Shown here one piece after another: positions 36,042 through 45,482 of a stretch of DNA of 64,000 nt. This DNA comes from Nitrosomonas sp. Is35. Its GTDB lineage: Bacteria > Pseudomonadota > Gammaproteobacteria > Burkholderiales > Nitrosomonadaceae. The notes under the pieces are model-generated. The model was not told the origin of the DNA and made no database searches. It worked only from the letters and a program-made list of their open reading frames with translations. Positions within the stretch are counted from its first letter, which is position 1, and each line of letters starts with the position of its first letter. The position numbers and the translations under genes are program-made. The stretch lies in assembly GCF_033063295.1 (NCBI RefSeq), contig NZ_JAWJZH010000001.1:1550001-1614000 (forward strand). Reading direction: 5' to 3'.

Positions 36042-38153
36042 CTAGTTTTGTTTCATCCATTCAGGTAAATTTTTCTTTTGCTGCTCTGATCGAAGCTGAT
36101 TGATCTCATCTTCGCCGGTCTCTGAAGGTGCATCAAAATATTTAAACTTAGGCTCCGATCTGACTGTAATTTCACCGGTTTGAGTATTCTTAATGCTCCC
36201 GTCTTCTTGGGTTGTGATGTGGTTGATCGGCTCGGGCTGCTTTTCCGGTGGCAGTTTTAATACATTCAATAAATTTGATTGCAACAAATCCGGCAATCCT
36301 TCTTCAGTGGTATCTTGGATTACTTCTGCATTTTTGATGCGCTCTTTTGCCGCCTTTGTTGCCATTCCTGATTTTTTGATCTTCGATGATCGATTTTCCC
36401 AAGTTTCCCCGCCAGCTGTTCTATCCAGGAATGACGTATGCGCTTTATTAATAGCTTCCCCCATGTAGATGGCCCCGTCATAAATCAAAGCCGGTTCTTT
36501 GGGATCTGATGGGTCTGGAAGAATATCGTAGGAGTAGCCACGTTTAACGGTCTCACTATCTTGCGGCGTATATTCAACTTGTCCAAAGCCGGGAATTGTC
36601 ATTTGAAAAACAAGCTGCTTGCTGAGTACACGACGAAATACCAGCGGACGCATTGCGCGTATGTGTTCAATGGATACTGATTTCTTTGTGTGGGTCTCCA
36701 TCAAGTGGTTGTATAGCTCAAGTGGAGACATGCCATTCATGCCCTGCCCGCGATGTTTGCCAAACTCACCTTTTGCCCATGCGACTACGCAACTCGATAA
36801 GCGTTTTACGTATTCTTTAATGGGCATTGCGTGTTTTTTGTCGCAATTTTCCGGTCGATTCACAGCATTGGAACCTGTATATGCAGCTCCACATAACTTA
36901 TCTACATTTTTTGCAATTACATTCCACCATGATTCAATGCTTTTTGCTGCGCCGTGGTAGGGTGTTGCCCATATTGTATTGACACCCATCCGGGTGAGTA
37001 TTCCTATTGGCTGGTTCTTTAATACGGTATGGCGGAAAGGGCTTTTCTGTCCACCATTCAATGCATTATTTGAATATTCGGTGCCATTATCTAAGTAGAA
37101 ATTTTCCGGCATTGTTTCAGTTAGCAATACCGCATTTCTTAATGCATCAATAACCAATTCCGCATTGGTATCAACGTACACTTTAATTCCAAGCGGCATA
37201 CGTGTTCTGACTTCGCGAATAACGACAACCCAAGGACGTGAAACCGTTCCATCCGGCCATAGACAAAATACATCCGCTTTCCGCCCGTCAGATTCCCACA
37301 ATTCATGAATTCCCAACGTTGTGTAGTCGCGTTTGAGGTGTGGCAAGCTTTCTTTTAACGCCGTTTTTCCTTTACGAAGCAGTATCTTCTCGTTATCCGG
37401 TACATCGCTATCCCATCTTCTTAAAAATGTTTTAAGGCTTGGCAATTCACCCCATCCATTCTTTTTGGCTTCTTTGCTTGTTTCGCGATAAATAACCGTT
37501 GCATCCGGCTGAGTTTGTTGTCCGTAATTGACATAGAAAAAATCCCAGGCTCTTGGGTGAATTTCAGTGCGCGCGCGCCCTTGGTAATCGGGAGCTAGAA
37601 TTACTTCCCAATATTGACGCGGATGATTGGCCACTTGCTGCAACCAACGCCATAAAGTGGCTTTGGAAATGCCCGTGTAATTCGATTGGATGATTTTTAA
37701 TGCCTTCCCTTTCTTAAAACCACCCTTAAGCAATTTCAAATATTCATCCAGGATATTTACTCGACGTATTGCTTCTTCTTTGATTCCTGCTGATTTTCTA
37801 CTGTATGAGTCGGCTATTGCTTCATATGCTTCATGTTCGATTTGAACATTTTCCTGATTTTTATAAATGGAGGGTAAATCAGGGCGCTGCGGTTCGTGAT
37901 GCTCTAACCAGTATTTGTCTTGTATTGGTTTGAGCAGGCTGGATAAAAGGATTTCATAGCGCTTACCTTCTTTACGGTAGGTATAACGCCCTCCTCTATA
38001 ACTTCCATCTCGTTCTAAACAAGCTTCACGAATTGTTGCTGGATTCAATCCAGTTAGATTAGAAACTTCAGTAACAGTTAACCAAACATTATTCCCCGCA
38101 AAACCCGCGATAGTTTTTATGTGCAATATTTCGGGTAATTCTGACTTACTCAT
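36042..38153 (-). CDS. MuA-like DDE transposase
   Basis: 703 residues, similar in length to MuA (663). Residues 20-70 form the winged-helix enhancer-binding domain (WLTVTEVSNLTGLNPATIRE), followed by the end-binding region (GGFKKGKALKII, then SKATLWRWLQQV). The catalytic triad is visible: Asp in LWESDGRKAD, Asp in FYLDNGTEYS, Glu in AAKSIESWWNVI. The beta-barrel/C-terminal domain for MuB contact follows. It cuts and joins the element ends. GGAGG-poor start; ATG 38153 fits the family N-terminus. Confidence 0.92.
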   Translation of the reverse strand: MSKSELPEILHIKTIAGFAGNNVWLTVTEVSNLTGLNPATIREACLERDGSYRGGRYTYRKEGKRYEILLSSLLKPIQDKYWLEHHEPQRPDLPSIYKNQENVQIEHEAYEAIADSYSRKSAGIKEEAIRRVNILDEYLKLLKGGFKKGKALKIIQSNYTGISKATLWRWLQQVANHPRQYWEVILAPDYQGRARTEIHPRAWDFFYVNYGQQTQPDATVIYRETSKEAKKNGWGELPSLKTFLRRWDSDVPDNEKILLRKGKTALKESLPHLKRDYTTLGIHELWESDGRKADVFCLWPDGTVSRPWVVVIREVRTRMPLGIKVYVDTNAELVIDALRNAVLLTETMPENFYLDNGTEYSNNALNGGQKSPFRHTVLKNQPIGILTRMGVNTIWATPYHGAAKSIESWWNVIAKNVDKLCGAAYTGSNAVNRPENCDKKHAMPIKEYVKRLSSCVVAWAKGEFGKHRGQGMNGMSPLELYNHLMETHTKKSVSIEHIRAMRPLVFRRVLSKQLVFQMTIPGFGQVEYTPQDSETVKRGYSYDILPDPSDPKEPALIYDGAIYMGEAINKAHTSFLDRTAGGETWENRSSKIKKSGMATKAAKERIKNAEVIQDTTEEGLPDLLQSNLLNVLKLPPEKQPEPINHITTQEDGSIKNTQTGEITVRSEPKFKYFDAPSETGEDEINQLRSEQQKKNLPEWMKQN

Positions 38154-38192
38154 TGTTATTTATATATTTTTAATAGAATCGCAGGATTTACC

Positions 38193-38232
38193 AAAACCCG
38201 CGATAAAGTGCCGTAATAATCGCGGGTTTTTT
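38193..38232. terminator. bidirectional hairpin between Ner-like and transposase genes
   Basis: AAAACCCGCGA (38193-38203) pairs with TCGCGGGTTTT (38220-38230), with T-runs on both strands. The word AAAACCCGCGATA recurs once more at about 38099-38111 inside the transposase start, which may mark a regulator site as well. Likely an attenuator within the early operon. Confidence 0.65.
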
Positions 38233-38437
38233 ATTCAATGATTTCCCCCTTTTTTAATCCCAGCAGTACCGCTACTTTATGGCCCTTATTGATACTGCAT
38301 GATGTCTTGTTGCTAATTACTGCATTTACCAAATTTACAGAAACCCCGTGCCTCCTCGCCCACTCCTTGAGAGTTAACCCATGTTTCGACATGATTTCTT
38401 TAGCCTTTTTTCTTCTTTCTGATGTAGTATTACTCAT
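38231..38437 (-). CDS. Ner-like/BcepMu gp16-type DNA-binding regulator
   Basis: 68 residues from ATG 38437 (AGGTG before it; GTG 38446 is also in frame). A single helix-turn-helix: MSKHGLTLKEWARRHGVSVN, then LVNAVISNKTS, then HKVAVLLGLKKGEI, which fits the BcepMu gp16 and Ner group. In Mu, Ner damps the early promoter and the repressor promoter. It is the first gene of the transposition operon and divergent from the repressor. Confidence 0.8.
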   Translation of the reverse strand: MSNTTSERRKKAKEIMSKHGLTLKEWARRHGVSVNLVNAVISNKTSCSINKGHKVAVLLGLKKGEIIE

Positions 38438-38485
38438 ATTTAGCACCTATTTTAAACACGTTTTGAATAAACACATCACGCATTA

Positions 38486-38504
38486 AACACACATTTTGTG
38501 TGTT
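38486..38504. promoter_or_regulatory. repressor operator palindrome
   Basis: AACACAC-ATTTT-GTGTGTT, perfect 7-bp arms, between the divergent repressor and Ner-like genes. Further TAAACAC words lie at about 38453 and 38468. The palindrome overlaps the GTG at 38498, an argument for starting the repressor at ATG 38516. Confidence 0.65.
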
Positions 38505-38515
38505 ACGCAACCAGA

Positions 38516-39181
38516 ATGAAAACAATAATTGAATTATATTTGATAGAGAACAGCCTAAAAGAAGGCGAAAGGCTTAAAAATGAAAGGATTAGGCTGGGGT
38601 TAAATCAAGCCGAATTCGCTGAGCGCTTAGGTATTCATAAGAATACTCAAACAAACTATGAGAGCGGTAAGAGAAAACCGAGTAATGAGTATTACGTAGC
38701 GGCGGCTGAATTAGGAATAAATGTTCCCTATGTAATCACTGGAAATACTATTCTTGATTTTCCAAAGAAAGCCGCTGAATTAGCCCACAGGGTGTTCAAT
38801 TGCTATAAAAATGGTTTTGATTCAAATGCAATGTCAGCAATCTTCTTTATTATCGGTTCAAGTAATTTAAGTGAAGAAGTCGCTGGAAAAGATAAAGCTT
38901 TGCATCCCGCAGATATTGATGCCCTAGTAAAACTGGCTATTGATCGAGGTGAAGAATTTTACGAAGCTTATAGCTCAATTACCCTGTACTGTCATGACGA
39001 TTTATATTATGAAAATGATCCGTTGAATGTTGCTCTTCTGACTGATCTGATATTTGAAACCATTAATCTATATGATTCCGTTAAAGATCAGTTTTCACTT
39101 GTATCCATTCATGACAATATGCGGCTTGTTGCACAGCAAGTAGTTAATAGTCATAGTGAATTAAAAAAACCTAGTAAATGA
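38516..39181 (+). CDS. Mu-like element repressor (XRE-type HTH)
   Basis: 221 residues from ATG 38516. Residues 15-70 are a classical lambda-type HTH (RLKNERIRLGLNQAEFAERL, then GIHKNTQTNYESGKRKPSNE). The remainder is an all-helical effector/oligomerisation part without a LexA-like Ser/Lys peptidase signature, so induction is probably not by self-cleavage. It is the only gene on the plus strand of the element and lies next to the left end, as the Mu c repressor does. Confidence 0.85.
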   Translation: MKTIIELYLIENSLKEGERLKNERIRLGLNQAEFAERLGIHKNTQTNYESGKRKPSNEYYVAAAELGINVPYVITGNTILDFPKKAAELAHRVFNCYKNGFDSNAMSAIFFIIGSSNLSEEVAGKDKALHPADIDALVKLAIDRGEEFYEAYSSITLYCHDDLYYENDPLNVALLTDLIFETINLYDSVKDQFSLVSIHDNMRLVAQQVVNSHSELKKPSK

Positions 39182-39394
39182 AATTTTCATGTTATTTGAT
39201 ACTAAAACCATTCACTAGCAAACAATCGCAGAAAAATATCATTTTCGTTTCATTTCTTCTGACTTTTGTCGCGTTTTTTCTCAAAATGTTTCAAACCTAA
39301 ATTCTCTTTCAAATTCTCCGAAACATAATGCCGATAATGTTTTCCGGCTTATTTTTTTCTCTTCTTAATGTTTCAGAATGATAGTCCCCCCTCA
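39182..39394 (-). promoter_or_regulatory. left end (attL) of the Mu-like element with transposase sites
   Basis: AT-rich, no gene. On the minus strand from 39394: TGAGGGGGGACTATCATTCT and then GAAACA (L1-like, matching the right end), and further inward at least two TTTGAAAC-type sites (about 39290-39320). The spacing (one terminal site, others about 70-100 bp inside) recalls Mu L1-L3. Confidence 0.7.
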
Positions 39395-39410
39395 AATTTG
39401 CAGAATTGAT

Positions 39411-39457
39411 TGACGGCGGACAATTACTTTGAAACATCGGGACAAATAACTTGAAAC
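39411..39457 (+). repeat. second, orphan Mu-like right end
   Basis: Matches 30542-30588 at 44 of 47 bases and in the same orientation, so it faces away from the element to its left. It begins TGACGGCGGAC. The element it belonged to would extend to the right, where the IS256-family element starts 83 bases on. Confidence 0.75.
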
Positions 39458-39539
39458 AAATTTACAACCAACCGATGCGCTTAAAGCGGATATAAAGAAA
39501 GAAGCAAGCCAAACAAATAATCAAAAGTGCCATTGGGAG

Positions 39540-40864
39540 GGGTGTCCTAGATTTTGTGTAAACGGTGGTTAATAATGCCGAGGCATTCTTTCGTTAAATT
39601 GAATAGTAAACCTGTTTAGTGCCGGTTTCCAATCTCTTAGTGGCATAGACCATTTTTTGGCGATATTGCTGAGAGCCAAATAAAACAATTTGATCACGGC
39701 TTCATCGTTGGGAAACGATCCACGGTTCTTGCTGACTTTGCGTAGGCTCATATTGACTGACTCAATCGCATTGGTGGTATAAATGATGCGCCGTATCTCA
39801 GTCGAGTAGTCGAAGAATGGAATGATGCGTTGCCAGTTATTGCGCCAAGATCGGGCGATCGGTGGATAAGCATAGTTCCATTTATCTTCAAAGCCGGCTA
39901 ACGCGTGCTCAGCCTCATCAATCGTGGCGGCGCTGTAGACCAAACGTAAATCAGCAGCTACTTCCTTGCGTTTATTCCAGCTGACGTAGTTGAGACTATT
40001 ACGAACCATGTGCACGATACAGAGTTGTACAATGGCATGTGGATAGATGGTTTCAATCGCTTCGGGAAAGCCCTTTAAGCCATCGACACAGGCGATAAAG
40101 ATATCTTGCACGCCACGATTTTTGAGTTCAGTGACAACGCTGAGCCAGAACTTGGCACCCTCGGTCTGAGCAATCCATAAGCCCAGTATTTCTTTATGGC
40201 CCTCCATGTTAATGCCGATCGCCAGGTAAATCGCTTTGGTACGAACGCTACCAGCGTCACGAACTTTGGCATGGATACAATCGAGATAGATCACAGGATA
40301 CACCGCATCGAGAGGCCGGGATTGCCACTGCTTCACTTCATCCATTACGCCATCAGTGACCGTAGAAATGAGCGTAGGCGATACTTCTGTGCCATACATT
40401 TCAGTGAGGTGCTGTTGGATTTCACGCACTGTCATGCCACGGGCATACAGCGAGAGGATCTTGTCATCAAAGCCCGCCCAGCGGGTCTGATGCTTGGAAA
40501 TGATCAGAGACTCGAAGCTGCCCTCACGGTCACGGGGGATCTCGATGGGTAACTCACCGAATTCACCTTTCAGGGTCTTACGGCTTTTACCATTTCTGGT
40601 ATTGCCAGTGGCATTGACTACCGTTTCGTGCTTATCGTGACCAAGATGATCGGCCATTTCTGCTTGCAAGGCACGTTCAACCAACGCTTTGGTGAGTTGC
40701 TTGAGAAGACCATGCTCACCGATTAAATCTTCTGGCTTTTTGTAATCGGCCAGCAGGCTATCAATTAAGCCGGCTGGCAGGGGTTTGGGTGTGGTCATTT
40801 TTGCTCCAAAAATATATAAACAGTTTCCTGCAATATGACCATTTACACAAAATTATTTACACCC
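39540..40864 (-). mobile_element. IS256-family insertion sequence
   Basis: Ends are imperfect inverted repeats: GGGTGTCCTAGATTTTGTGT from 39540 and GGGTGTAAATAATTTTGTGT from 40864 inward. It contains one intact transposase gene. The 8-9 bp flanks on the two sides do not match, so target duplication is lost, pointing to a deletion or recombination next to it. Confidence 0.88.
39569..40798 (-). CDS. IS256-family transposase (Mutator type)
   Basis: 409 residues, full family length. DDE residues: Asp in PVIYLDCIHAKVRD, Asp in IACVDGLKGFPEAI, Glu in TTNAIESVNMSLRK; CIVHMVRNS and the C-terminal KLFYLALSNIAKKW are also typical. It moves the element by a copy-paste type pathway with circular intermediates. 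Looks intact and possibly active. A scrap of a close relative lies at 28382-28475. Confidence 0.95.
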   Translation of the reverse strand: MTTPKPLPAGLIDSLLADYKKPEDLIGEHGLLKQLTKALVERALQAEMADHLGHDKHETVVNATGNTRNGKSRKTLKGEFGELPIEIPRDREGSFESLIISKHQTRWAGFDDKILSLYARGMTVREIQQHLTEMYGTEVSPTLISTVTDGVMDEVKQWQSRPLDAVYPVIYLDCIHAKVRDAGSVRTKAIYLAIGINMEGHKEILGLWIAQTEGAKFWLSVVTELKNRGVQDIFIACVDGLKGFPEAIETIYPHAIVQLCIVHMVRNSLNYVSWNKRKEVAADLRLVYSAATIDEAEHALAGFEDKWNYAYPPIARSWRNNWQRIIPFFDYSTEIRRIIYTTNAIESVNMSLRKVSKNRGSFPNDEAVIKLFYLALSNIAKKWSMPLRDWKPALNRFTIQFNERMPRHY

Positions 40865-41072
40865 TTCATTTCAGATTTTGCCTTGAATATGTCTCACGCC
40901 AGTCGGCAGCACGATTCTTGGGAGTTGATCTGATATAACAATTGTTAGAATTGTGAACTTTTTGTGAAGCAATCAATCTTTAGTATTGAGTCTGATTTAT
41001 TTTTTAATTGATTGAAAAAATATTCAGATTCCGGAGCAATTGACTTGCGACACCAAAATGGAGGAAATGAAG

Positions 41073-41408
41073 ATGCAGAGAACTGTTTATAAATATCTAT
41101 TGGTTTTTCTGGTTGGCGGTTTTGGATTATCGCTCTCGAGTTTAACTTATGCGCAAAGTTCTGAAATGGAACGGTATCAAGCCGCACTGATAGAGTTGAA
41201 AAACACTCAAAAACAATTAATGGAGAAACTTACTGATGAAGATAAGGAAAACTTTATAACTTCTCAACGGCATTGGAACAGGTTCAAAAACTCAGACTGT
41301 TTAAATCTCGGTGTCAATCCGCTATATTGTTTAGAATCAAGAACCAAAGAGAGAATTTTGCATCTCAAAGATTTTTTAAAAAATTTAAGCACTGAGAAAT
41401 CAACATAA
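41073..41408 (+). CDS. small secreted protein, LprI/DUF1311-like
   Basis: 111 residues from ATG 41073, eight bases behind GGAGG (two upstream ATG codons at 41058 and 41067 are too close to it). A signal peptide ends at LSSLTYA, then QSSEMERYQ. The mature part is one helical domain, LTDEDKENFITSQRHWNRFK, then SDCLNLGVNPLYCLESRTKE, with two cysteines, matching the LprI-type lysozyme-inhibitor fold in layout. Function in this organism unknown. Followed by a strong terminator. Confidence 0.7.
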   Translation: MQRTVYKYLLVFLVGGFGLSLSSLTYAQSSEMERYQAALIELKNTQKQLMEKLTDEDKENFITSQRHWNRFKNSDCLNLGVNPLYCLESRTKERILHLKDFLKNLSTEKST

Positions 41409-41435
41409 TTTCCAGCTTTTATAAATTTACCAAAT

Positions 41436-41464
41436 AAAACGCCTATGCATTGCACAGGCGTTTT
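41436..41464. terminator. bidirectional intrinsic terminator
   Basis: AAAACGCCT (41436-41444) pairs with AGGCGTTTT (41456-41464), loop 11 bases, A and T runs at both sides. It serves the small secreted protein gene; the chemoreceptor gene ends 118 bases further on the other strand. Confidence 0.82.
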
Positions 41465-41581
41465 CATTCACTGTCATTACTTTATTGAAGCTTTTGGTCG
41501 TGGTATCCAGAGCTTGGCCAGGTGCGATTATTCGCACTATCCAATCAATCCGCCACTTTTTGCTCTTAAAAATAATTACGT

Positions 41582-43303
41582 TTAGAACTCTTCCCAATCA
41601 CTATCGCCATTCGCCGCTATTTTACGAGGTGAAGCTGTTGAAGCTGTTGAGACTGGCGCAGCTGCTGGTGCGGATTTAGTCGCTGGGCCGCGATTCGGTA
41701 ATTTTGCAACCGGCCGGTTACTTCTTTTGACTGGTTTGGCAATGCTGGAATCGCCGCTTTCCGATAATTTGAATAGACTGACCGCTTGCGCAAGTGCTTT
41801 CGCCTGATCTTCCATGGATTCAGCCGCTGATGCCGCCTGTTCAACCAAGGCCGCATTCTGCTGCGTCACTTCATCCATTTGTGTGACTGCTTGATTAACT
41901 TGTTCAATTCCGGAATGTTGTTCCTGCGATGCGGCGGAAATCTCGTTCATGATATCTGTTACGCGTTTGACTGCGGTGACGACTTCATTCATCGTAACAC
42001 CCGCTTCATCAACCAAGCGCGTGCCGTCTTCCACTTTCGCTACCGAGTCATTGATCAATTCCTTGATTTCCTTCGCTGCTGTCGCGGAACGCTGCGCCAG
42101 CGTGCGAACTTCGGTGGCCACCACCGCAAATCCTCGGCCTTGTTCACCGGCACGCGCCGCTTCAACCGCAGCATTGAGTGCCAATATGTTGGTTTGAAAA
42201 GCGATGCCGTCGATGACACTGATGATATCGACAATTTTCTTCGAGCTTTCACTAATCGAGCTCATGGTTTGCACTACTTGACCGACTACCGCGCCTCCCC
42301 TCACCGCAACTTCAGAAGCACCCACAGCCAGTTGATTAGCTTGGCGCGCATTATCCGCATTTTGTTTGACGGTCGAAGTCAGTTCTTCCATTGAAGACGC
42401 GGTTTCTTCCAGGCTGGATGCTTGCTCTTCAGTGCGCTGGCTTAAGTCCGAATTGCCCGATGCGATCTCACTGGCGGATGTTTGGATCAGATTCGCATCC
42501 AACCGCACTTTCCCTACCAGTTCGACCAAGTGATCATTCATCGCTTTCAGCGCGTTAATCAAACGGCCAAATCCATTAACCGTCGAACGAGGTTCGATCT
42601 TGGTCGATAAATCACCCGCAGCAACAGCACCGGCAATAGCGATCGCCTCATTCAAGGGTTTTACAATACCGCGTAGCAGAATGTATCCGAGCACACACGC
42701 AAGCAACACTCCCAAACTAATCGCAACAACCATGGTCATGAAAATGGAGTTGTAATCGCTTACCGCGCTTTCATATTTTTCAGCCGCAACGTTACCTTGC
42801 AAAGTAATCATGCCGTAAATCGTTTCGTGCAAGCGGTAAAACAGTGATTCCGCCTCTTCCTTGAGGTTTTTTGCCGCGCCATCGAAATCTCCGGCCATGG
42901 CCATCGTGAATATTTTATTAACTGCCGCGACATAGGCTGCATGCAATCGCAATTTTTCCTGAGCAAGCTGCTCTTCCACGGTAGTCAATTCAGTCGCCAT
43001 AAACCTCGCCCAGATTTCTTCAGCGCGTTTAATCGTTTTAGCTGTTTCTTCTGATTTTTCTTTCGCTAATTCCGTACTTTTTGTGCTGGCCACAGCGGTA
43101 ACATTCTTATGCACAACTTCCCAAATATCGTTAATTGTCGCCAGATCGACCGCAGTCACCGTACGATCTTGATAAACCGCTCTTAATCCTTCGTTCGATT
43201 GCTTTATTCCATGCAAACCTAGCGCGCCAATACCAACCAGCAATACTGACAGAAGACCGATCACAATGATCAGCTCCGTTTTCACTGTCATATCTTTCAA
43301 CAT
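41582..43303 (-). CDS. methyl-accepting chemotaxis protein
   Basis: 573 residues. A first membrane segment at about 10-30 is followed by a four-helix-bundle sensor ([14 protein letters not shown], then [20 protein letters not shown]), a second segment at about 190-212 and a HAMP domain. The hairpin tip [20 protein letters not shown] is canonical. The C-terminus ends DWEEF, close to the NWETF pentapeptide that tethers CheR and CheB in high-abundance receptors. No che genes lie nearby. Ligand unknown. Confidence 0.95.
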   Translation of the reverse strand: MLKDMTVKTELIIVIGLLSVLLVGIGALGLHGIKQSNEGLRAVYQDRTVTAVDLATINDIWEVVHKNVTAVASTKSTELAKEKSEETAKTIKRAEEIWARFMATELTTVEEQLAQEKLRLHAAYVAAVNKIFTMAMAGDFDGAAKNLKEEAESLFYRLHETIYGMITLQGNVAAEKYESAVSDYNSIFMTMVVAISLGVLLACVLGYILLRGIVKPLNEAIAIAGAVAAGDLSTKIEPRSTVNGFGRLINALKAMNDHLVELVGKVRLDANLIQTSASEIASGNSDLSQRTEEQASSLEETASSMEELTSTVKQNADNARQANQLAVGASEVAVRGGAVVGQVVQTMSSISESSKKIVDIISVIDGIAFQTNILALNAAVEAARAGEQGRGFAVVATEVRTLAQRSATAAKEIKELINDSVAKVEDGTRLVDEAGVTMNEVVTAVKRVTDIMNEISAASQEQHSGIEQVNQAVTQMDEVTQQNAALVEQAASAAESMEDQAKALAQAVSLFKLSESGDSSIAKPVKRSNRPVAKLPNRGPATKSAPAAAPVSTASTASPRKIAANGDSDWEEF

Positions 43304-43664
43304 AGGAATCTCCTAAATTATTTCTACGTGAATGGCTTTATTTTGCAAGCACATTTCTCGTTTCAATCGAATGATCAAGATGACACCGGTTCGAATAAAG
43401 GTTTTTTACCAACAGGGTTTTATCATCGACAGAAAACCTTGCAAATACAAGGATATTCATTCAGAAGTTGAGCTACTTTTATGACTCATTTCATGCTTTC
43501 GGCATGAATAACCGGATTGACTCGAATAGTTTTCTCATCCTGCATGCTGATTGACCGCTCGAAACAAATTATTCCAAAACTGCGCGCTCCCACATGATAA
43601 AATCCAAGCGGATTTTTGATTGTTCATCTAGCTAACCTGAAATATCAATTCTAGTTTTTCTTCC
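43304..43664. other. intergenic region before thiS
   Basis: 361 bases between the chemoreceptor and thiS. I looked for a TPP riboswitch (CUGAGA and the ACCUGAUC box) and see none. No gene and no clear hairpin; the promoter for thiS must lie here. Confidence 0.5.
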
Positions 43665-43868
43665 ATGATACAACTCACTATTAATGGACAACCGCAACAA
43701 TTTGAAGGGCCGATTAACGTAGCACAACTGATCGACCACCTTGCGTTGCACGGCAAGCGGATTGCCATCGAATGCAATGGCGAAATCGTGCCGCGCAGCC
43801 AGTTCCCGCAACAAATGCTGGTTCATGGTGATCAGCTGGAAGTTGTCGTTGCCGTCGGTGGCGGTTAA
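43665..43868 (+). CDS. thiS: sulfur carrier protein ThiS
   Basis: 67 residues, ubiquitin-like fold, ending VAVGGG; the C-terminal GG is activated and turned into a thiocarboxylate that gives sulfur to the thiazole of thiamine. Short, no signal. It lies 43 bases before thiG, and they form one operon. Confidence 0.95.
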   Translation: MIQLTINGQPQQFEGPINVAQLIDHLALHGKRIAIECNGEIVPRSQFPQQMLVHGDQLEVVVAVGGG

Positions 43869-43911
43869 GTTCCGCTGCTCAATTAATACATATCGATATT
43901 AAAAGAATTTC

Positions 43912-44736
43912 ATGGATAATTTAGTTATTGCTGGTAAAACCTATACATCCCGTTTACTGGTCGGTACGGGTAAATACAAGGATTTCAACGAAACACGCGC
44001 GGCGGTTGAAGCGAGTGGCGCTGAAATCATTACCGTCGCGATCCGGCGCACGAATATCGGGCAAAATGCCGGAGAGCCCAATCTACTGGATGTTCTGCCG
44101 CCCTCGCAATATACCTTACTGCCTAATACCGCAGGCTGTTACACCCTCGACGATGCGGTGCGCACGTTGCGGCTGGCGCGTGAACTACTCGATGGTCACA
44201 GTCTGGTCAAGCTGGAAGTATTGGGCAATCCGAAAACGCTGTACCCAAACATGGTGGAAACGCTGAAAGCCGCGGAAATTCTCATCAAAGAGGATTTTCA
44301 GGTGATGGTGTATACCTCGGACGATCCGATCATCGCCAAGCAATTGGAAGACATAGGCTGTGTCGCCGTGATGCCATTGGCCTCGTTGATCGGCTCGGGC
44401 ATGGGTATTTTGAATCCATGGAATCTGCAAATCATTATCGACAATGCCAAGATTCCAGTGTTGGTCGATGCCGGTGTCGGTACGGCATCGGATGCAACCA
44501 TTGCAATGGAACTGGGTTGCGATGGTATCTTGATGAACACCGCGATTGCTGCCGCGCAACATCCGGTGCTAATGGCATCGGCAATGCGTAAAGCCGTTGA
44601 AGCCGGGCGTGAAGCCTATCTGGCCGGACGCATGGCGAAAAAGCTCTACAGCGCCAGCCCCAGCTCGCCGACGGAAGGCGTCATTGCCCGTACTGAAAAA
44701 ACTCCCGGAAAACCGGCAGGCGGCAAATCCCAATAA
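43912..44736 (+). CDS. thiG: thiazole synthase ThiG
   Basis: 274 residues, TIM barrel. The catalytic Lys that forms the Schiff base lies in [12 protein letters not shown]. Other marks are [20 protein letters not shown] and the phosphate-binding [11 protein letters not shown]. It joins deoxyxylulose phosphate, dehydroglycine and ThiS sulfur to thiazole phosphate. The last residues ([10 protein letters not shown]) are a normal unstructured tail. Confidence 0.97.
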   Translation: MDNLVIAGKTYTSRLLVGTGKYKDFNETRAAVEASGAEIITVAIRRTNIGQNAGEPNLLDVLPPSQYTLLPNTAGCYTLDDAVRTLRLARELLDGHSLVKLEVLGNPKTLYPNMVETLKAAEILIKEDFQVMVYTSDDPIIAKQLEDIGCVAVMPLASLIGSGMGILNPWNLQIIIDNAKIPVLVDAGVGTASDATIAMELGCDGILMNTAIAAAQHPVLMASAMRKAVEAGREAYLAGRMAKKLYSASPSSPTEGVIARTEKTPGKPAGGKSQ

Positions 44737-44769
44737 CCACTCTGCTATTTATTGCCACGTCATCAGTTC

Positions 44770-45435
44770 ATGCCGCAGACCATCCGTAGCTTCGTCCTTC
44801 GCCAAGGGCGTGTTTCCAATGCGCAACGCCGCGCCTGCGAAACCCTATTGCCACAATACGGTATTCCATTTAGCGAAGACCTGCTCGATCTCAATCGGAT
44901 CTTTGGCCGTGAAGCGCCTAAAATTCTGGAAATCGGCTTCGGCATGGGCGAAAGCACCGCAACCATCGCGCAATCGCATCCGGAGAATGATTATCTGGGC
45001 ATCGAAGTGCATACGCCCGGCGTGGGCAGTTTGCTCAATCAAATCGAGCAACTGGAATTGATGAATTTGCGCATCATTCAGCATGATGCCGTGGAAGTCT
45101 TGCAATATATGCTGCCGACCGCATGCCTGGATGGTGTTCATATCTTTTTCCCCGATCCCTGGCCCAAAGCCCGGCACCACAAGCGCAGATTGATCCAACC
45201 GGATTTGACCGCCCGTTTATGCAGCCATCTGAAACCGGGTGGGTATATCCATGCGGCTACCGACTGGGAAGATTATGCTGAGCAAATATTGCATGTACTG
45301 GGCCAGGAAACACAGCTCGGCAATACCGCAGCAGACTATGCGCCACGGCCGGATTACCGGCCATTGACCAAGTTCGAGCAACGGGGAATCAAGCTCGGGC
45401 ACGGTGTATGGGATTTAATCTTCCGGAAAAAATGA
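44770..45435 (+). CDS. trmB: tRNA (guanine-N7-)-methyltransferase TrmB
   Basis: About 221 residues from ATG 44770 (TTG 44752 would add six). The SAM-binding site is [15 protein letters not shown], then [13 protein letters not shown]; the catalytic motif [16 protein letters not shown] and the final [17 protein letters not shown] are diagnostic. It makes m7G46 in tRNAs. Follows thiG closely, probably in the same transcript; a hairpin follows the stop. Confidence 0.96.
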   Translation: MPQTIRSFVLRQGRVSNAQRRACETLLPQYGIPFSEDLLDLNRIFGREAPKILEIGFGMGESTATIAQSHPENDYLGIEVHTPGVGSLLNQIEQLELMNLRIIQHDAVEVLQYMLPTACLDGVHIFFPDPWPKARHHKRRLIQPDLTARLCSHLKPGGYIHAATDWEDYAEQILHVLGQETQLGNTAADYAPRPDYRPLTKFEQRGIKLGHGVWDLIFRKK

Positions 45436-45443
45436 GTTTTATT

Positions 45444-45481
45444 CCGGAGAAACGAGGCCTTGCGCCACTGGATTTCTCCGG
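45444..45481. terminator. hairpin between convergent trmB and haloperoxidase-like genes
   Basis: CCGGAGAAA (45444-45452) pairs with TTTCTCCGG (45473-45481), a 9-bp perfect stem with a 20-base loop. It overlaps the 5' side of the following short gap. T tail weak. Confidence 0.55.
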
Positions 45482-45482
45482 T

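Larger units (their letters stand above)
30542..39394 (-). mobile_element. 8,853-bp Mu-like transposable element without structural genes
   Basis: Both ends read TG inward. The right end (30542 onward) and left end (39394 inward, minus strand) align over 26 bases with 20 identical (TGA-GG-GGAC-AT-A-T-TGAAACA). It is flanked by a 5-bp direct repeat AATTT (30537-30541 and 39395-39399), as made by Mu-type transposition. Genes, from the left end: repressor (opposite strand), Ner-like, MuA-like, MuB-like, GemA-like, small genes, an RNA block, Mor-like, two further genes. No head, tail, portal, terminase or lysis genes. The size is about a quarter of a full Mu genome. Confidence 0.88.

Noticed and set aside
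39540..40864. IS256 target duplication
   Set aside because: The flanking 8-9 bases differ, so no duplication is claimed.
43304..43664. TPP riboswitch upstream of thiS
   Set aside because: No CUGAGA or other conserved thi-box words are present.
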